DNA of 36,747 bases from Sporisorium sorghi. Taxonomy: Eukaryota; Basidiomycota; Ustilaginomycetes; Ustilaginales; Ustilaginaceae. This document shows, piece by piece, positions 9,456 to 19,372 of the stretch. Positions within the stretch are counted from its first letter, which is position 1. Each line of letters starts with the position of its first letter. Under the pieces are notes generated by a model. It searched no databases. It had not been told where the DNA came from and saw only the letters and a list, made by a program, of their open reading frames with translations. The DNA lies in the NCBI GenBank assembly GCA_023212695.1, contig JALCCG010000215.1, positions 1-36,747 on the forward strand, in the 5' to 3' direction. The translations under genes were made by a program, and so were the position numbers.

Positions 9456-10716
9456 ATGGCCACCACAACACCACCAACAACCCACCCCGACCCCTCACGG
9501 CAGCTCCTCATCCCCCTGCACGTCGCCTTCGTCGAGGCGCTCGACAAGAAACGCGACTCACTTGCCTATCACTTCACCACGCATCTGCGAATGAACGGCG
9601 TCTACTGGGGTCTCACCGCTCTCGAGATACTAGGCAGGCCCGAGGTGCTGGACCGGCAGGCGCTGATCGATTTTGTTTTCAGTTGTTGGGATGACGATGC
9701 GGGTGGGTTTGGGTCGTTTCCGGGGCACGATGCGCATGTGCATAGCAGTTTGTCGGCGATCCAGATTCTTGCGATGAAGGATGCGCTTGGTGAGCTGGAT
9801 AGCCGAGGGTTGCGGGGCAGGCTTGTCAAGTGTAAGTTGGCGTAGCCAGATAGAGTAAGGTGGCATCTGACTGACTGAACTTCTCAATGTATCGTCGGAC
9901 AGTCTTGCTGGGCCTGCAACTCCCCAACGGCGCGATCCAGGGCGACCGCTGGGGCGAAACCGACACCCGCTTCCTCTACTGCGCCGTCTCGGCCCTCGCA
10001 CACCTCAACGAGCTCCACCAACTACCCCACCAACGAACCATCGACCACATCGTCGCCTGCCACAACCCAGACGGCGGCTTCGGCACCGCACCCGGCGCAG
10101 AAAGCCACGCCGCCCAGGCGTGGGTCTGCATCGGCGCACTCTCCATCCTCCAAGCCCTCGACCGCATCGACCCAGATCGCGTCGGCGCCTGGTTGGCAGA
10201 GCGTCAGCTGCCCAACGGCGGCTTGAATGGAAGGCCGCAGAAGTTGGAGGATGTGTGCTATAGCTGGTGGGTGCTTTCGACGCTCAGTGTGTTGGGGCGG
10301 TTGCATTGGATCAATGCGAGGAAGCTGGCGCGGTTTATTTTGTCGGCGCAGGTCAGTATAGCAAAGATCGCTGCTGCAATGACACGGACGAGTGCTGATC
10401 GATCGTCGCTTCATCTGCTTGCAACCCAACAGGACCCGGAAGATGGAGGCATAGCCGATCGTCCAGATAACGTCACGGATGTGTTCCATACAGTGTTTGG
10501 CTGTGCTGGTGAGTTTGGCATTCGCATTTGCACCGTTTCAGTGTGGGAGCAAAGGATCACTGAAAACCTTGCCTCTTGTACTCAACAGGCCTGTCACTCC
10601 TCGGCTTCCAAGACCTCCAACAAGTCGACCCGACCTACTGCATGCCCCTGCGGACCACAAAGGCGTTGGGCATCGATCGACCGTATCAGCGGCCTACGCC
10701 GATCGACTGGGATTAG
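9456..10716 (+). CDS. BET2: Rab geranylgeranyltransferase (type II) beta subunit
   Basis: Four exons: 9456-9831, 9903-10351, 10433-10508 and 10589-10716; 342 residues. The beta subunit of RabGGTase attaches geranylgeranyl groups to C-terminal cysteines of Rab/Ypt GTPases presented by escort protein, which membrane trafficking requires. Introns are 71, 81 and 80 nt with donors gtaagt, gtcagt and gtgagt and acceptors ending cag. Splicing restores a continuous prenyltransferase alpha-alpha barrel with the repeated GGFG/GGLNGRP blocks. Predicted zinc ligands are Asp242 and Cys244 (EDVCYSWW) and His294 (DVFHTVFG), four residues offset from Asp238, Cys240 and His290 of the human enzyme. The ATG at 9456 was chosen because family similarity starts soon after it; an in-frame ATG at 9264 would add an unlikely Ser/Pro-rich extension. 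It converges with NAA20, leaving about 180 bp between stops. Confidence 0.95.
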
Positions 10717-10892
10717 GAACCGAGAGCTGCAGAAGGTGCTGCTTTGTATGTTTAGTCGATTTGCAATGTACAACGCTGTTACAATCGCAGTTTAGCAGGT
10801 GAGGCACTGCGCCGCACCAGCGGTCGGAACGAGTGGTTTGCAGTGATGTCTTAGTGCCAGCGATGTGTATTGGCCGGTGGAGTGTGAGGGTG

Positions 10893-11567
10893 TTACGGTC
10901 GATAAGCCGGTTCGAAGATCGTATCTCTGTATCGTGATCGCAAGAAAGCAAGAGTCAGGGTCAGTGTTGCTGCTCTCACCTCTCAACGCTCCGTTCCGTG
11001 GCGGTGTACTTACTGCGGATCCACCACAAACCGTCTCCCATCCCTCCTCACCGTCCTGCGCTCCCTATCCCGCGGCAGGGCCTTCCTCATATCGTACCCG
11101 TCCTCATCCCTACTCCCCTTCCCACCACCTCCATAATAATACTCCCTCACCGTCCTATACACGCTATACTCCATCCCTTCGTACATCTTGACCGCAGTGC
11201 CATTGCTCGGCCTGACGAACAAATCCACAAACCACGCGTTGTACACTCGACTCGACACGTCTTCGAGCAGCTGCATCATTCCGGCTGCCAGCCCGAGCCG
11301 GCGGTACTCGGGTGCGACGGTGATGGCTGTCACGTGGCCGTGCAGCGTCGGCGCTGAGCCAGAGCGGGTGTCGCGCCCCTCAGCTTTGCCTATGACATAG
11401 CCCATCGTCCGCGTGCTCGCAGGCGCAAGCTGGATGAACGACAGGTCCGGCCACTGCGCCAGGTACGACAGGTAGAACGAGAGTGTGTACGTCTCCGTCC
11501 AGTGGTCCAGGTTCACGTTGTTGAAGCGGAACAGGTCCGTCGCTCGGAACGGTCGGAGGAGCGACAT
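10893..11567 (-). CDS. NAA20: NatB N-terminal acetyltransferase catalytic subunit
   Basis: Proposed exons 11014-11567 and 10893-10926; 195 residues. Naa20 (Nat3) with Naa25 acetylates nascent proteins starting Met-Asp, Met-Glu, Met-Asn or Met-Gln at the ribosome. Seen: the Naa20 N-terminus (RPFRATDLFRFNNVNLD), an HGHVTAITVAPEYRRLGLA block with the acetyl-CoA-binding RRLGLA (89-94), FVDLFVR, the YSVYRTVREYY strand and DEDGYDMRKALPRD. Without splicing the frame ends at TAA 11010-11012, giving 185 residues. That TAA lies inside a consensus donor gtaagt; an 87-nt intron (10927-11013) with a ctgac branch-like site and a cag acceptor appends DTIFEPAYRP, which resembles C-termini of fungal homologues as I remember them. 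The single-exon form remains possible. The ATG at 11567 matches the family start. Confidence 0.92.
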
Positions 11568-12197
11568 TGCGCCTATCGGATCCGATGCGGGAGCGAGAGT
11601 GGGAGTGGCAGCGGGATCGATGCCAGTGCTGGTGGCTAACACGCGGAAGCGTCCGATGCGATTCCGATCCGTAGCGAGAGCTGCAGCGGTTCCGACAGCA
11701 AGATCGATGGCAGTGTGTGTGTGTCGACCGCGCCGGCCGTAGACGATGGTAAGGGGCGGTGAGAGATGCGAGTCCCGATGCGCAACGAGAGCGAGAGCGA
11801 TTCGACCACGATATCGGAGTCAGTGATAGCGACCGACGACGACAGTGGCTGCGGTAGATGCTGCTGGTTCCGATGGTTGTGGTGGTAAGGGGAGACGATA
11901 CGAGCTGTTCGACTTTCAAGCATGTCGCAAACGTCGATCTTCCCGCTGGAAGGAAGGTGGAGGAAAGCCGCTCCCGCCAATCTAACAAATACTCGATTTT
12001 CCACGCCATCAACGCTTCTCAAACGATCATTTCTCATCTCGACCAATAACGACAAGCAACTCAACCAATCCAGTCTCGCCTCAACACCAACGCATCATCT
12101 ACTAGTACGATATACTTGATTGCTGATATCGAATCAACGGAAACCACGACGAGCCATCTCAGAGACCGAGTAGCGTTCGCTACTCCAGTGCCGCGGT
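11568..12197. other. Intergenic region upstream of NAA20
   Basis: This 630-bp stretch lies between the NAA20 start and the stop of the large Ser-rich gene, both on the minus strand, so it should hold the NAA20 promoter and the 3' UTR of the large gene. Open frames here give Ser/Arg-rich translations with no family resemblance. I see no recognisable RNA or repeat. Confidence 0.6.
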
Positions 12198-15100
12198 TCA
12201 TCCCGCCAACTCGCCCTCCAACGAAGTGACACTCGCCAAGCTCGGCAAAAACGTCTTGCCCTGCGGACTGCCCATGCCCATCACAGGGAACGACTGGCTC
12301 AGCGGGCTCGACATGGCCGTCTTATAGCTCGGATGCAGCGAAGGGCTCGGCGGCAGCTGGCCGAATCTCGACCGCGGCGACGTCGACGGCAGTCGCCGGA
12401 CCGACGTGCCAGCTGCCGCTGTGGAAGGAGGCGAGCGGGTCGCCACATCGATATCCAGGTTCAGCTTAGACGGTCTGCGCTTGGGCGATGAGGCGTTGCT
12501 TCCGCTGCCTCCGCCCGTCGAGGTCGGGTTGAGGCTCGAGGCCGAGCCGCGTCGTCGAAAGTGGTCGCCGAGCGATGAATGGCTCGATAGGGGCGACGCG
12601 GTGGGCGATGCAGAGCTCTTGGGCGAGTGCAGGACGGCTGCTGAGGTCGACAGAGGCGCAACAGCCGGAAAGATGTTGACGTGGTGTGCGGTCGACTGCG
12701 ACAGCGCCTCGCGGACTGCAGCGCGCGTGTCCTCGTGCATCGTGCGGATCTCCTCTTCGTCGAGCGAGTCCTCGTGCGTGCCGGCGAGTGGGCGAGTCAT
12801 CGAAAACGTGTCCGCATGGATGGGCGAAGAGGCGAACCTGTAAGCCAAGGCAGGGATCGAGCCCGTCGTCGTCAACGGCTGCCCCACACCTGACGCACGA
12901 TACTCGATTGTCTGGCCGTCGTTCACCTCTTGCCTAGTGAAGTGCTGCTGAGCATCTTCCATCACGCCATCCTGCTGCACATGTTCGTGCCTTGTTGCAT
13001 CTTCTTGCTGCTGCTGCTGCTGCTGCTGCTGTTGTTGTTGTTGCTGTTGTTGCTGCTGCTCCCCCTCTCCCTGCGCCACACCCGCACCATTGCTCCTCGA
13101 CGAAATGAAAAACAACTCGTCCGACGGCGAACTCGACAGATACGACTTGACCACCTCGCCTGCGACCGACAGACCCTCGCCGTCGGCACTGGCACTGCTC
13201 AGCTGCGTGTCCACTGTCGTCGGCTCGGAGCTCAGATGAGCGTCGTACGTGAAGCTCGGCGTGCGCACGTCGTGGTGCAGATCGCCTTTGGGGCTGTTCG
13301 AGTGAAGCGAGTATCCCGAAGGGTGGTGCGATGAGATTGGAGCAGCGGCGTACGAGGCCTGACTCCATCGGTGATTCGAAGCCGTTTCTTCCTTGTTCGA
13401 CTGTGCGTCAGGCTGTGCCTCTTCCAACACAGCAGCAGGCGCAACGTCGACATCAACCGCGCGCTGTTCAGTTGCGGCGGATATCAAATCGCTGTCCTGA
13501 CTTGCTGACCTCTCGATGATGGTGCCAGCCGCGCTAGATCCCGGCAAGATCGATGCATCCGAGTCGGCGCCAGACACCACTTTCCCGCGCAAGAAACGTT
13601 GGATGGAAGCTATGCCGTCGTCATGGTCGCCCGTCATGAAAGCGGACAATTCCTCCCTATCCTCTGCCTCGTCGATCCCAGCCTCTTGCGCGGATGGCAC
13701 CGAGGTCGGAGCCGGAACGGGAGACGACAAAACGGCCTTGTCCGTTGCGGCCTCGGCAGCTGCAGACTCTCTCGGAACCTGCTCGGCCGCATCAAGCTCT
13801 CGATCGTTGCTCTTAGCTGGTGCAGCCATCGTTGCTCCAACACCGTCCACCTCACCAGCAACCGAGTGCGCCGATGCGCCTGACGGCAGAACATGACGGC
13901 CCGTCTGTGCATCACCAATGGGCACCGACCCAACCGACGGCTCATGCTCAGTCTCGACGCCCTGAACGCTGCCCGTGCCGCCAGATCGAGTCGACTCGAC
14001 ATCGCCTCCCTCGGTCATGGCCTGCCTCGGCACCGCTTCGACCTGCGCAAACTCGATCAGACGTGAGGCGCTCAAAGGTGCTCGGAAGCCGGGCGAGCGG
14101 GCGCGTGACGACGATACAGCCGATGTGCTGGCAGGACGCGGCGAGACCTGACCGATGTCAAAGGGGCTGCCACCGACAGCAAAAGTGCGTCGTGCATGCG
14201 TTCGAGCCTTGGCGGTTGCAGCTTTGGAGCGTGCTATCCACTTCGGGCTGGGCGTCACGGAAGCCGAGAGGCTGCGTGCGTACGCAAGGCTGTCGCGGCT
14301 GCTCATTTTGCGTCCCATGGGATCCGGGCTGTGTCCGAGCGCAGGGTTGGGCGAGCAGCTGGGACTGAGCAGCTCGAGGGCCTTCTCCATCTCTTGCAGT
14401 GTGTCGCTGAAATCGCCCGAGCTGCGACGGCTGGCGGTGCTGGCCTTGCGATCGAGAGGAGGTGCGAGCGACGCAGACGACGAAGGCGGGCGCGACTGCA
14501 CAATGGGATTAGACACGGAGCGCTGGTCGGACGATGCTCGGGGCGTGTTGAATGCGTCGCCCACCGCCGTGGGACTGAGAAGCTGCGGCGACAAGGGGAC
14601 CGTCAAGTTGCCCAGCTGAGGCCGCACGCCGTCGAAGGCAGCAGCGTCGAGGTGGATGGGACTCAGAAGCGAGACAGCCGGTGCCGTGTTGGGCTCCAAG
14701 CCGTTGGCCTCGCCACTGGGCTGATGGGCTACCTGATCTTGCGTCTCCAAATCGTGAACCCCCTCGTGAGCCTCCTCCTTGGCGTCAGTTTTCTCAGCTT
14801 CTCCCTCTCCGCTTGCGCTGACGGCTGCCGTCGGACCGCTAATATGTGGGATGCTGTACGGATCTTGACGGACCTTGCTGGCCCAGAGACCGACTACTTC
14901 ATCAATTTCCGACTCTGCAGGCAGCTGCATGCCTTCTTCGTCCTCCGCATGCTGGTCAAAGGCGTCGATGTCGTCGTCAAAGGCTCCTGAGGAGTTGGGC
15001 CGACCCGTTGGCGTTTTGCCGATCCAGCTCTGAATTCTAGCCATGTTGGAGCGCTGAGGACTGTAGTAGGCGTCGCGAGCGAAGTCGTCAACTTGAACGG

Positions 15101-17540
15101 AGCGCTGCTGATCGAACAGATGTTCAGGAGACTGCACGTTCGCCAGCGAGACCCATTGCTGCAGCGCCGGCTGAGCCTGCTGATGAGCCGCGTCATCGTA
15201 GTGTGCCCTCTCTCTAAGCTCGAAGGCGTTCAAGCTCTCCTCCGCATGTGTGTGCTGAGCTTGTGCTTGCTCGTCGTTGTCGACAGGACGATGCTCAGAT
15301 GGCATCGTGTGGCTGTCCTCGCGAGGCTCGGGGGTCATCGGGTCCATTCCGTGATGGTGCAGATCACGCCACATGGCCTCGTCGCCGGCGTCAACGATGA
15401 AGCTGTGGCGAAGCGGGAAGTCTTCGGACGGGAAAGGCTGCTGCTCACGATCATCTGCAGCTGAACGGTCGGCGTGTTGGTGCGTCTCCGAAGTGGGAGA
15501 ATCGGGGAGCGCCGAGTACCCGCCGTCGTGAGCAGGCGAGAGGAGCTCTCGGCTGAGACCATCCTCGTCGTCGTCGTCAGTCTCTTGCTCGTTTGCGCCA
15601 TCAACGTCAAAGATCTCGGTGTAGCCAGTGCGGCTCTGGTCCGATGCATCGTGATGGCTGAGCACTGCTGCACTGGTATCGAGGCGTGACTGAGGTGAAG
15701 CTGTGTCGCTATTAGCCGCGAGAGAAGGCGTCGATGGGGCAGCGACGACTTGTGCGTCTCTTGGCGCTGTCGATGCGGAAGCGTGCGATGCGGATGACAT
15801 GCGTCGCGAGCTGCGCGAGCTCATAGATACGATGCTGGCACGTTCCGAGCGAAGTGGCGCCTCCGAGGGCGAAGGCGATCGACGCCCGGCAGCCAGCTCG
15901 GCGAGCGGTGCTGTGAGTCGCTCCTCGTTGCTTGCGGCATTCGCCTTGATAGAAAGCGGCGGTAGGAAGCCATCCTCATCGTTACCAAGCGGCTGGGCTG
16001 AAGTGGACGGCGCAAGAGAACGTGGTGAATCTTGCTGCTCGTCGGGTGCCTTGACAGGATCGATGGAACCAGACAAAGCTGGCAAAGCTTGACTTTCTGC
16101 GACGCCGCTGTGTACTGGTGAGATGGATCGAGCCGCAGACGGGCCTGCGTCTGGCGTCTCGACCTGCTCAAGGATCGGCTGGTGAGTAGGCGGTTGCAGA
16201 CTGCGCGTGTAAAGTATCTGACTCTTGTCGTCGTCGTCGTCGTCGTCATCCTCCTCCTCGTGCTCCTCTTCTCGCTCCACCTGGCGGCCAGTTTGGTCAT
16301 CTTCACGCGCATCAGGCGCACTCTGCTTGGACTGCGACAAGCTGTTGGCAAGATGCATGCTTCTTACAGCCTTGTGGGAAGGACGTTGACGCACTGCACT
16401 GCGGGAAGCGATCCAACCGGGCCACCATGGAGCTTTGTTGGTGTCGACATGCCACTCGATGCGTGCGAGGATGGGCAGCTGGGGGAAAGGCGAGAGGGGG
16501 GCAGCGATACGACCAGCTGATGAGGATGCATGGCCCGACCAACCAGCACTGCGCGTGGACGGGCTCCAATCCGCAGAGACGTCACGACGAGAAAAGCCTG
16601 ATGCGTCGACCCTGGGTGATGGCCGCGAGGAGAGGTACGGAATGCTGGGTCGACCAGAGCAGCCTTCTCCCAGCGTCGAACGGGAGAGATCAGCAGGATG
16701 TGCGCTAGAAGAGGCGGATGGATCAGCAAATGAGTCGCCAGCGATGGTGGATGCGCGACGGCTAGGTGTGAATGCGGCTTGTTGCTTGTAGGCCGAAGTG
16801 GAAGCAGCTTCGTCTTCGTTGAAGTATCTGGCCCAGAGCGCTTGCCAAGCTGCGTCGCCAATGCGCGGACCTCGATTGCCCTGACCGTCGTCTGACAAGT
16901 AAAGCATCAAGCCTCCGAGCGATGGCAGGGCGAATTCGCGCGAGATGGCCCAGAGCTGACCTCCAAGTGTTGGGTAGAGCGGCAAGAGCGAGCCGCGTTG
17001 CAGTCGATCGCGTTCATTCTGGCTGATGTCGGTAGACATGCGCACGTCGTCTGGCGGCACGACAGTGACAAAGTAGGTGGGACTGGGTGGATAGGGAGAC
17101 CTGAATGCGTTGATGACGGGGCTGACGCCGTGCTCAACACTGCGAGCTGCCGGTGTATCGACTGGCACCGCAGTGGTGAACGTGAAGGCGCGGTCCACAT
17201 TATTGCTGCTGCTGCTGCTGCTGCTGGCGACGAAGCTAGTTGAGGCGACATTCGACATGATGGGAGTGGCCTTGTGTATTGATGAGGATGCTGCTGCGAT
17301 GGGTGGTGCTGGGATTGCAGCAGATTGAGACAAGCCCAGCTTGTCGTGCGCAGCACTCAAGTCGGAATGGTGAGTGGTAATATGGGTAGAGTCAAAGGTG
17401 GTGAGCAGCGTGGAGTCCTTCGCCTGTGTGCTGGGAATGGACAGAACAGGCGATGCTGTGTTGGACGTCGCCTCGCTGTTCTCGAGGGGAAGGGAGGCGG
17501 TCGACGCGCTCGCCAATGGTGGGATGGCGGCAACTGACAT
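12198..17540 (-). CDS. Large Ser-rich protein of unknown function with polyQ tract
   Basis: Single-exon gene, 1780 residues. The first ATG is at 17540; the frame extends to 17585 only by a TTG. I do not recognise a named family. Two compact blocks stand out from disordered sequence. The first is residues about 148-241: YPPSPTYFVTVVPP, then RGSLLPLYPTLGGQL, REFALPSLGGLMLYL and GPRIGDAAWQALW. The second is residues about 353-380: LPILARIEWHVDTNKAPWWPGW. Both look like a globular fungal N-terminal domain. The rest is Ser/Ala/Pro-rich with an acidic run (EEEHEEE plus about eight Asp), an 18-Gln tract and a basic Ser-rich C-terminus with many SP sites. No membrane segment or signal peptide is evident. 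A scaffold or regulatory role would be a guess. Upstream lies a 2.95-kb gene-free region. Confidence 0.9.
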   Translation of the reverse strand: MSVAAIPPLASASTASLPLENSEATSNTASPVLSIPSTQAKDSTLLTTFDSTHITTHHSDLSAAHDKLGLSQSAAIPAPPIAAASSSIHKATPIMSNVASTSFVASSSSSSSNNVDRAFTFTTAVPVDTPAARSVEHGVSPVINAFRSPYPPSPTYFVTVVPPDDVRMSTDISQNERDRLQRGSLLPLYPTLGGQLWAISREFALPSLGGLMLYLSDDGQGNRGPRIGDAAWQALWARYFNEDEAASTSAYKQQAAFTPSRRASTIAGDSFADPSASSSAHPADLSRSTLGEGCSGRPSIPYLSSRPSPRVDASGFSRRDVSADWSPSTRSAGWSGHASSSAGRIAAPLSPFPQLPILARIEWHVDTNKAPWWPGWIASRSAVRQRPSHKAVRSMHLANSLSQSKQSAPDAREDDQTGRQVEREEEHEEEDDDDDDDDKSQILYTRSLQPPTHQPILEQVETPDAGPSAARSISPVHSGVAESQALPALSGSIDPVKAPDEQQDSPRSLAPSTSAQPLGNDEDGFLPPLSIKANAASNEERLTAPLAELAAGRRSPSPSEAPLRSERASIVSMSSRSSRRMSSASHASASTAPRDAQVVAAPSTPSLAANSDTASPQSRLDTSAAVLSHHDASDQSRTGYTEIFDVDGANEQETDDDDEDGLSRELLSPAHDGGYSALPDSPTSETHQHADRSAADDREQQPFPSEDFPLRHSFIVDAGDEAMWRDLHHHGMDPMTPEPREDSHTMPSEHRPVDNDEQAQAQHTHAEESLNAFELRERAHYDDAAHQQAQPALQQWVSLANVQSPEHLFDQQRSVQVDDFARDAYYSPQRSNMARIQSWIGKTPTGRPNSSGAFDDDIDAFDQHAEDEEGMQLPAESEIDEVVGLWASKVRQDPYSIPHISGPTAAVSASGEGEAEKTDAKEEAHEGVHDLETQDQVAHQPSGEANGLEPNTAPAVSLLSPIHLDAAAFDGVRPQLGNLTVPLSPQLLSPTAVGDAFNTPRASSDQRSVSNPIVQSRPPSSSASLAPPLDRKASTASRRSSGDFSDTLQEMEKALELLSPSCSPNPALGHSPDPMGRKMSSRDSLAYARSLSASVTPSPKWIARSKAATAKARTHARRTFAVGGSPFDIGQVSPRPASTSAVSSSRARSPGFRAPLSASRLIEFAQVEAVPRQAMTEGGDVESTRSGGTGSVQGVETEHEPSVGSVPIGDAQTGRHVLPSGASAHSVAGEVDGVGATMAAPAKSNDRELDAAEQVPRESAAAEAATDKAVLSSPVPAPTSVPSAQEAGIDEAEDREELSAFMTGDHDDGIASIQRFLRGKVVSGADSDASILPGSSAAGTIIERSASQDSDLISAATEQRAVDVDVAPAAVLEEAQPDAQSNKEETASNHRWSQASYAAAPISSHHPSGYSLHSNSPKGDLHHDVRTPSFTYDAHLSSEPTTVDTQLSSASADGEGLSVAGEVVKSYLSSSPSDELFFISSRSNGAGVAQGEGEQQQQQQQQQQQQQQQQQQEDATRHEHVQQDGVMEDAQQHFTRQEVNDGQTIEYRASGVGQPLTTTGSIPALAYRFASSPIHADTFSMTRPLAGTHEDSLDEEEIRTMHEDTRAAVREALSQSTAHHVNIFPAVAPLSTSAAVLHSPKSSASPTASPLSSHSSLGDHFRRRGSASSLNPTSTGGGSGSNASSPKRRPSKLNLDIDVATRSPPSTAAAGTSVRRLPSTSPRSRFGQLPPSPSLHPSYKTAMSSPLSQSFPVMGMGSPQGKTFLPSLASVTSLEGELAG
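13005..13058 (-). repeat. Polyglutamine-coding CAG/CAA repeat (18 codons)
   Basis: Eighteen consecutive Gln codons of the large Ser-rich protein, a mix of CAG and CAA, flanked by Glu codons on both sides. The CAA interruptions make it less of a pure triplet microsatellite, but length variation between strains is likely. Confidence 0.9.
17205..17225 (-). repeat. (AGC)7 serine repeat
   Basis: Seven uninterrupted AGC codons in the N-terminal disordered part of the large protein, just ahead of its first conserved-looking block. Confidence 0.8.
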
Positions 17541-18179
17541 TTTCCTCCAAATGGGCGCAAGAAGAATCGGAGAGAGAGGGCTCAATCAAGTGGGAGGTCG
17601 AGCCAAGTTTGGGGATCCGTTCGAGAGTAATATGCTGAATAGTGTATGCGCAAGTCGCCGCCAGAGGATGGTCTGAGCTGAGGGGTAGGGCTCGCGTTAC
17701 AAAATCATTTGTTTGCTGGCGTGGGCCTGAAGGCGATGTGTGAGGCTTTTGCGTTGACGCCGACAGACAGCAAGGACGGGAATGTGACTTCCTAGAGGGC
17801 GATATGACAGATCGAGAAGGATGCAGAGCGGTCCAAGCGTCTGTGCATGAACGCGAAGACGCTGCTTAGAGGCCGATGAAAGAATCGAAGTTGGCGAGAG
17901 TGGTCGCTGGTGAAGAGAATACACGTCGAGGTCGTGGTCGTCGTTGTCGAGGAAGGAAGAAAGGAACGTGTATGGTGGTCGTGACGATGGCGACGGCGAT
18001 GCTGCGATGGCGAGATGCTGAGTCGGTCTGTGACTATACAGAGGAGGTGACTGTGGCTGTCAGCCAGCCAAGAAAACTGCGCCAAAAATAAAAAATAAAA
18101 ATAAAATGTGATGGTGGAGAGGGAGAAGCTGAGCTGCAGCGGCTGCACTGTCCGGCTAGCAAAGCCCGTCCGCTCGCGC

Positions 18180-18198
18180 TTTTTTTTTTTTTTTTTTT
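18180..18198. repeat. Homopolymeric T tract (19 nt)
   Basis: Nineteen T on the + strand in otherwise GC-rich sequence, about 640 bp upstream of the large gene's ATG. Poly(dA:dT) tracts exclude nucleosomes in many fungi; a promoter role here is an inference. Confidence 0.7.
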
Positions 18199-19161
18199 CT
18201 GCTCGCCTTCATGCAACACAACAGTCACCTTCTGCACAGCGGTACCAAAAAATAATAATCTTTTTTTCTTTTTGATCAAGAGCTTGGCAGCAGCAGTTGA
18301 CCGGCTTTTGAGCTTCTCTTTCCATCTCAAAAGAAGGTGGGATTTTCTTTTTTTTCTTTTTTTTTTTTTCACTCTCTTTCCTTATTTAACCGTGTGCTCG
18401 TTTTGCTGGCAAGATCCCGTTGGCTGCGGTCAATGCAAAGATGAGCAATGGTCCTCTTTGCCCACATGAAGCCACAGCGGCCTGTTCTTTCATTCGTTCA
18501 TATCCATGCATTGCATCGAGCTTGCTTTGCGGTGCACGAATGACTGGGCTGTATGTCAACAAGCGCACAACATGGTGGACACCGAGTGCGAGCTAGATCG
18601 CGATCGTCGGCAGCGAGACTCGGTGAGCGCGCGGTCTAACTCTAGGCCAGCCTGTCGAGCTTCATCCTCGACGGTCGGTAAAAGCATTTGATGCTTCATG
18701 TCCATGCCGATCGACGTGCGCACCATCTTTATTCAGACGAGTCCGAGCCCACTCAATGCCACCTCTCACCTTTCGGTTCTTGATCCGAAAGACCTAAAAA
18801 CAAAGCTCGTCCCGTCGATCTGGTGTGCTCTCTCGCTGGAGAGCGGTGGGCTACTTGCATTACTCATGTCTCGACGCGAGACCTGTAGACATGCTCGCGG
18901 TGCTGTTGACCCATCATCAACGGCATCCCGGCTGTGTGATTGCCAAGTCATGCGAGTCCGCATCATTCGAGAAGCCTGTTGCAACGGTAAAAGGTGGGAT
19001 CAGGCATGTGGGCTCGGCTAGCAGAAGTTGCACCCTTCGGAGGCTGAAGAGGCTGAAGCTCGCTTGGATGCTGCTCGCTGCGATCGTCTACACTGGCATG
19101 TTGATCTTTTTGTGCGAGACTTCGGACTGACTGCAAGGCACAAAATGATCAAAGACCTGCC

Positions 19162-19179
19162 TTTTTTTTTTTTTTTTTT
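19162..19179. repeat. Homopolymeric T tract (18 nt)
   Basis: Eighteen T on the + strand inside the 2.95-kb gene-free region. It would also serve as a polymerase III terminator for a + strand transcript, but no such gene was recognised upstream. Confidence 0.7.
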
Positions 19180-19356
19180 GTGTTTTCTGTGTTTTTGATG
19201 CACTGTTGTCGTGTGCCCTCCTTCGCTAAGGAAGCGAGCACAAATCGAGTTCAACACTCGCTCTCGGCCCGCTTTCCGCTCGCAACTCCGAAAATGAGAG
19301 GGAGAAAAAGAAAAAGAAAAAAAAAAGGAGCTTTTTGGGCGTGTTGTTCTCGTCGA

Positions 19357-19372
19357 ACGCGTCGCGACGCGT
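19357..19372. promoter_or_regulatory. Pair of ACGCGT (MCB-like) boxes
   Basis: ACGCGT occurs at 19357-19362 and 19367-19372, within a run of CG dinucleotides. ACGCGT is the MluI cell-cycle box bound by the MBF complex in yeasts. The nearest start codon is more than 1.8 kb away, so a target gene is not obvious. Confidence 0.35.

Noticed and set aside
10900..10925. ggttcgaagat, resembling a tRNA B box
   Set aside because: No matching A box, acceptor stem or T-stem pairing around it; the bases are better explained as the last exon of NAA20.
12930..13334. Leucine-rich open frame (LLLL run) on the + strand resembling a membrane protein
   Set aside because: It is the antisense translation of the polyglutamine tract in the large Ser-rich gene.
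17792..18148. Minus-strand open frame with a hydrophobic, signal-peptide-like start upstream of the large gene
   Set aside because: It begins at GTG and its hydrophobic segment comes from A/T-rich promoter sequence. There is no support for a secreted protein.
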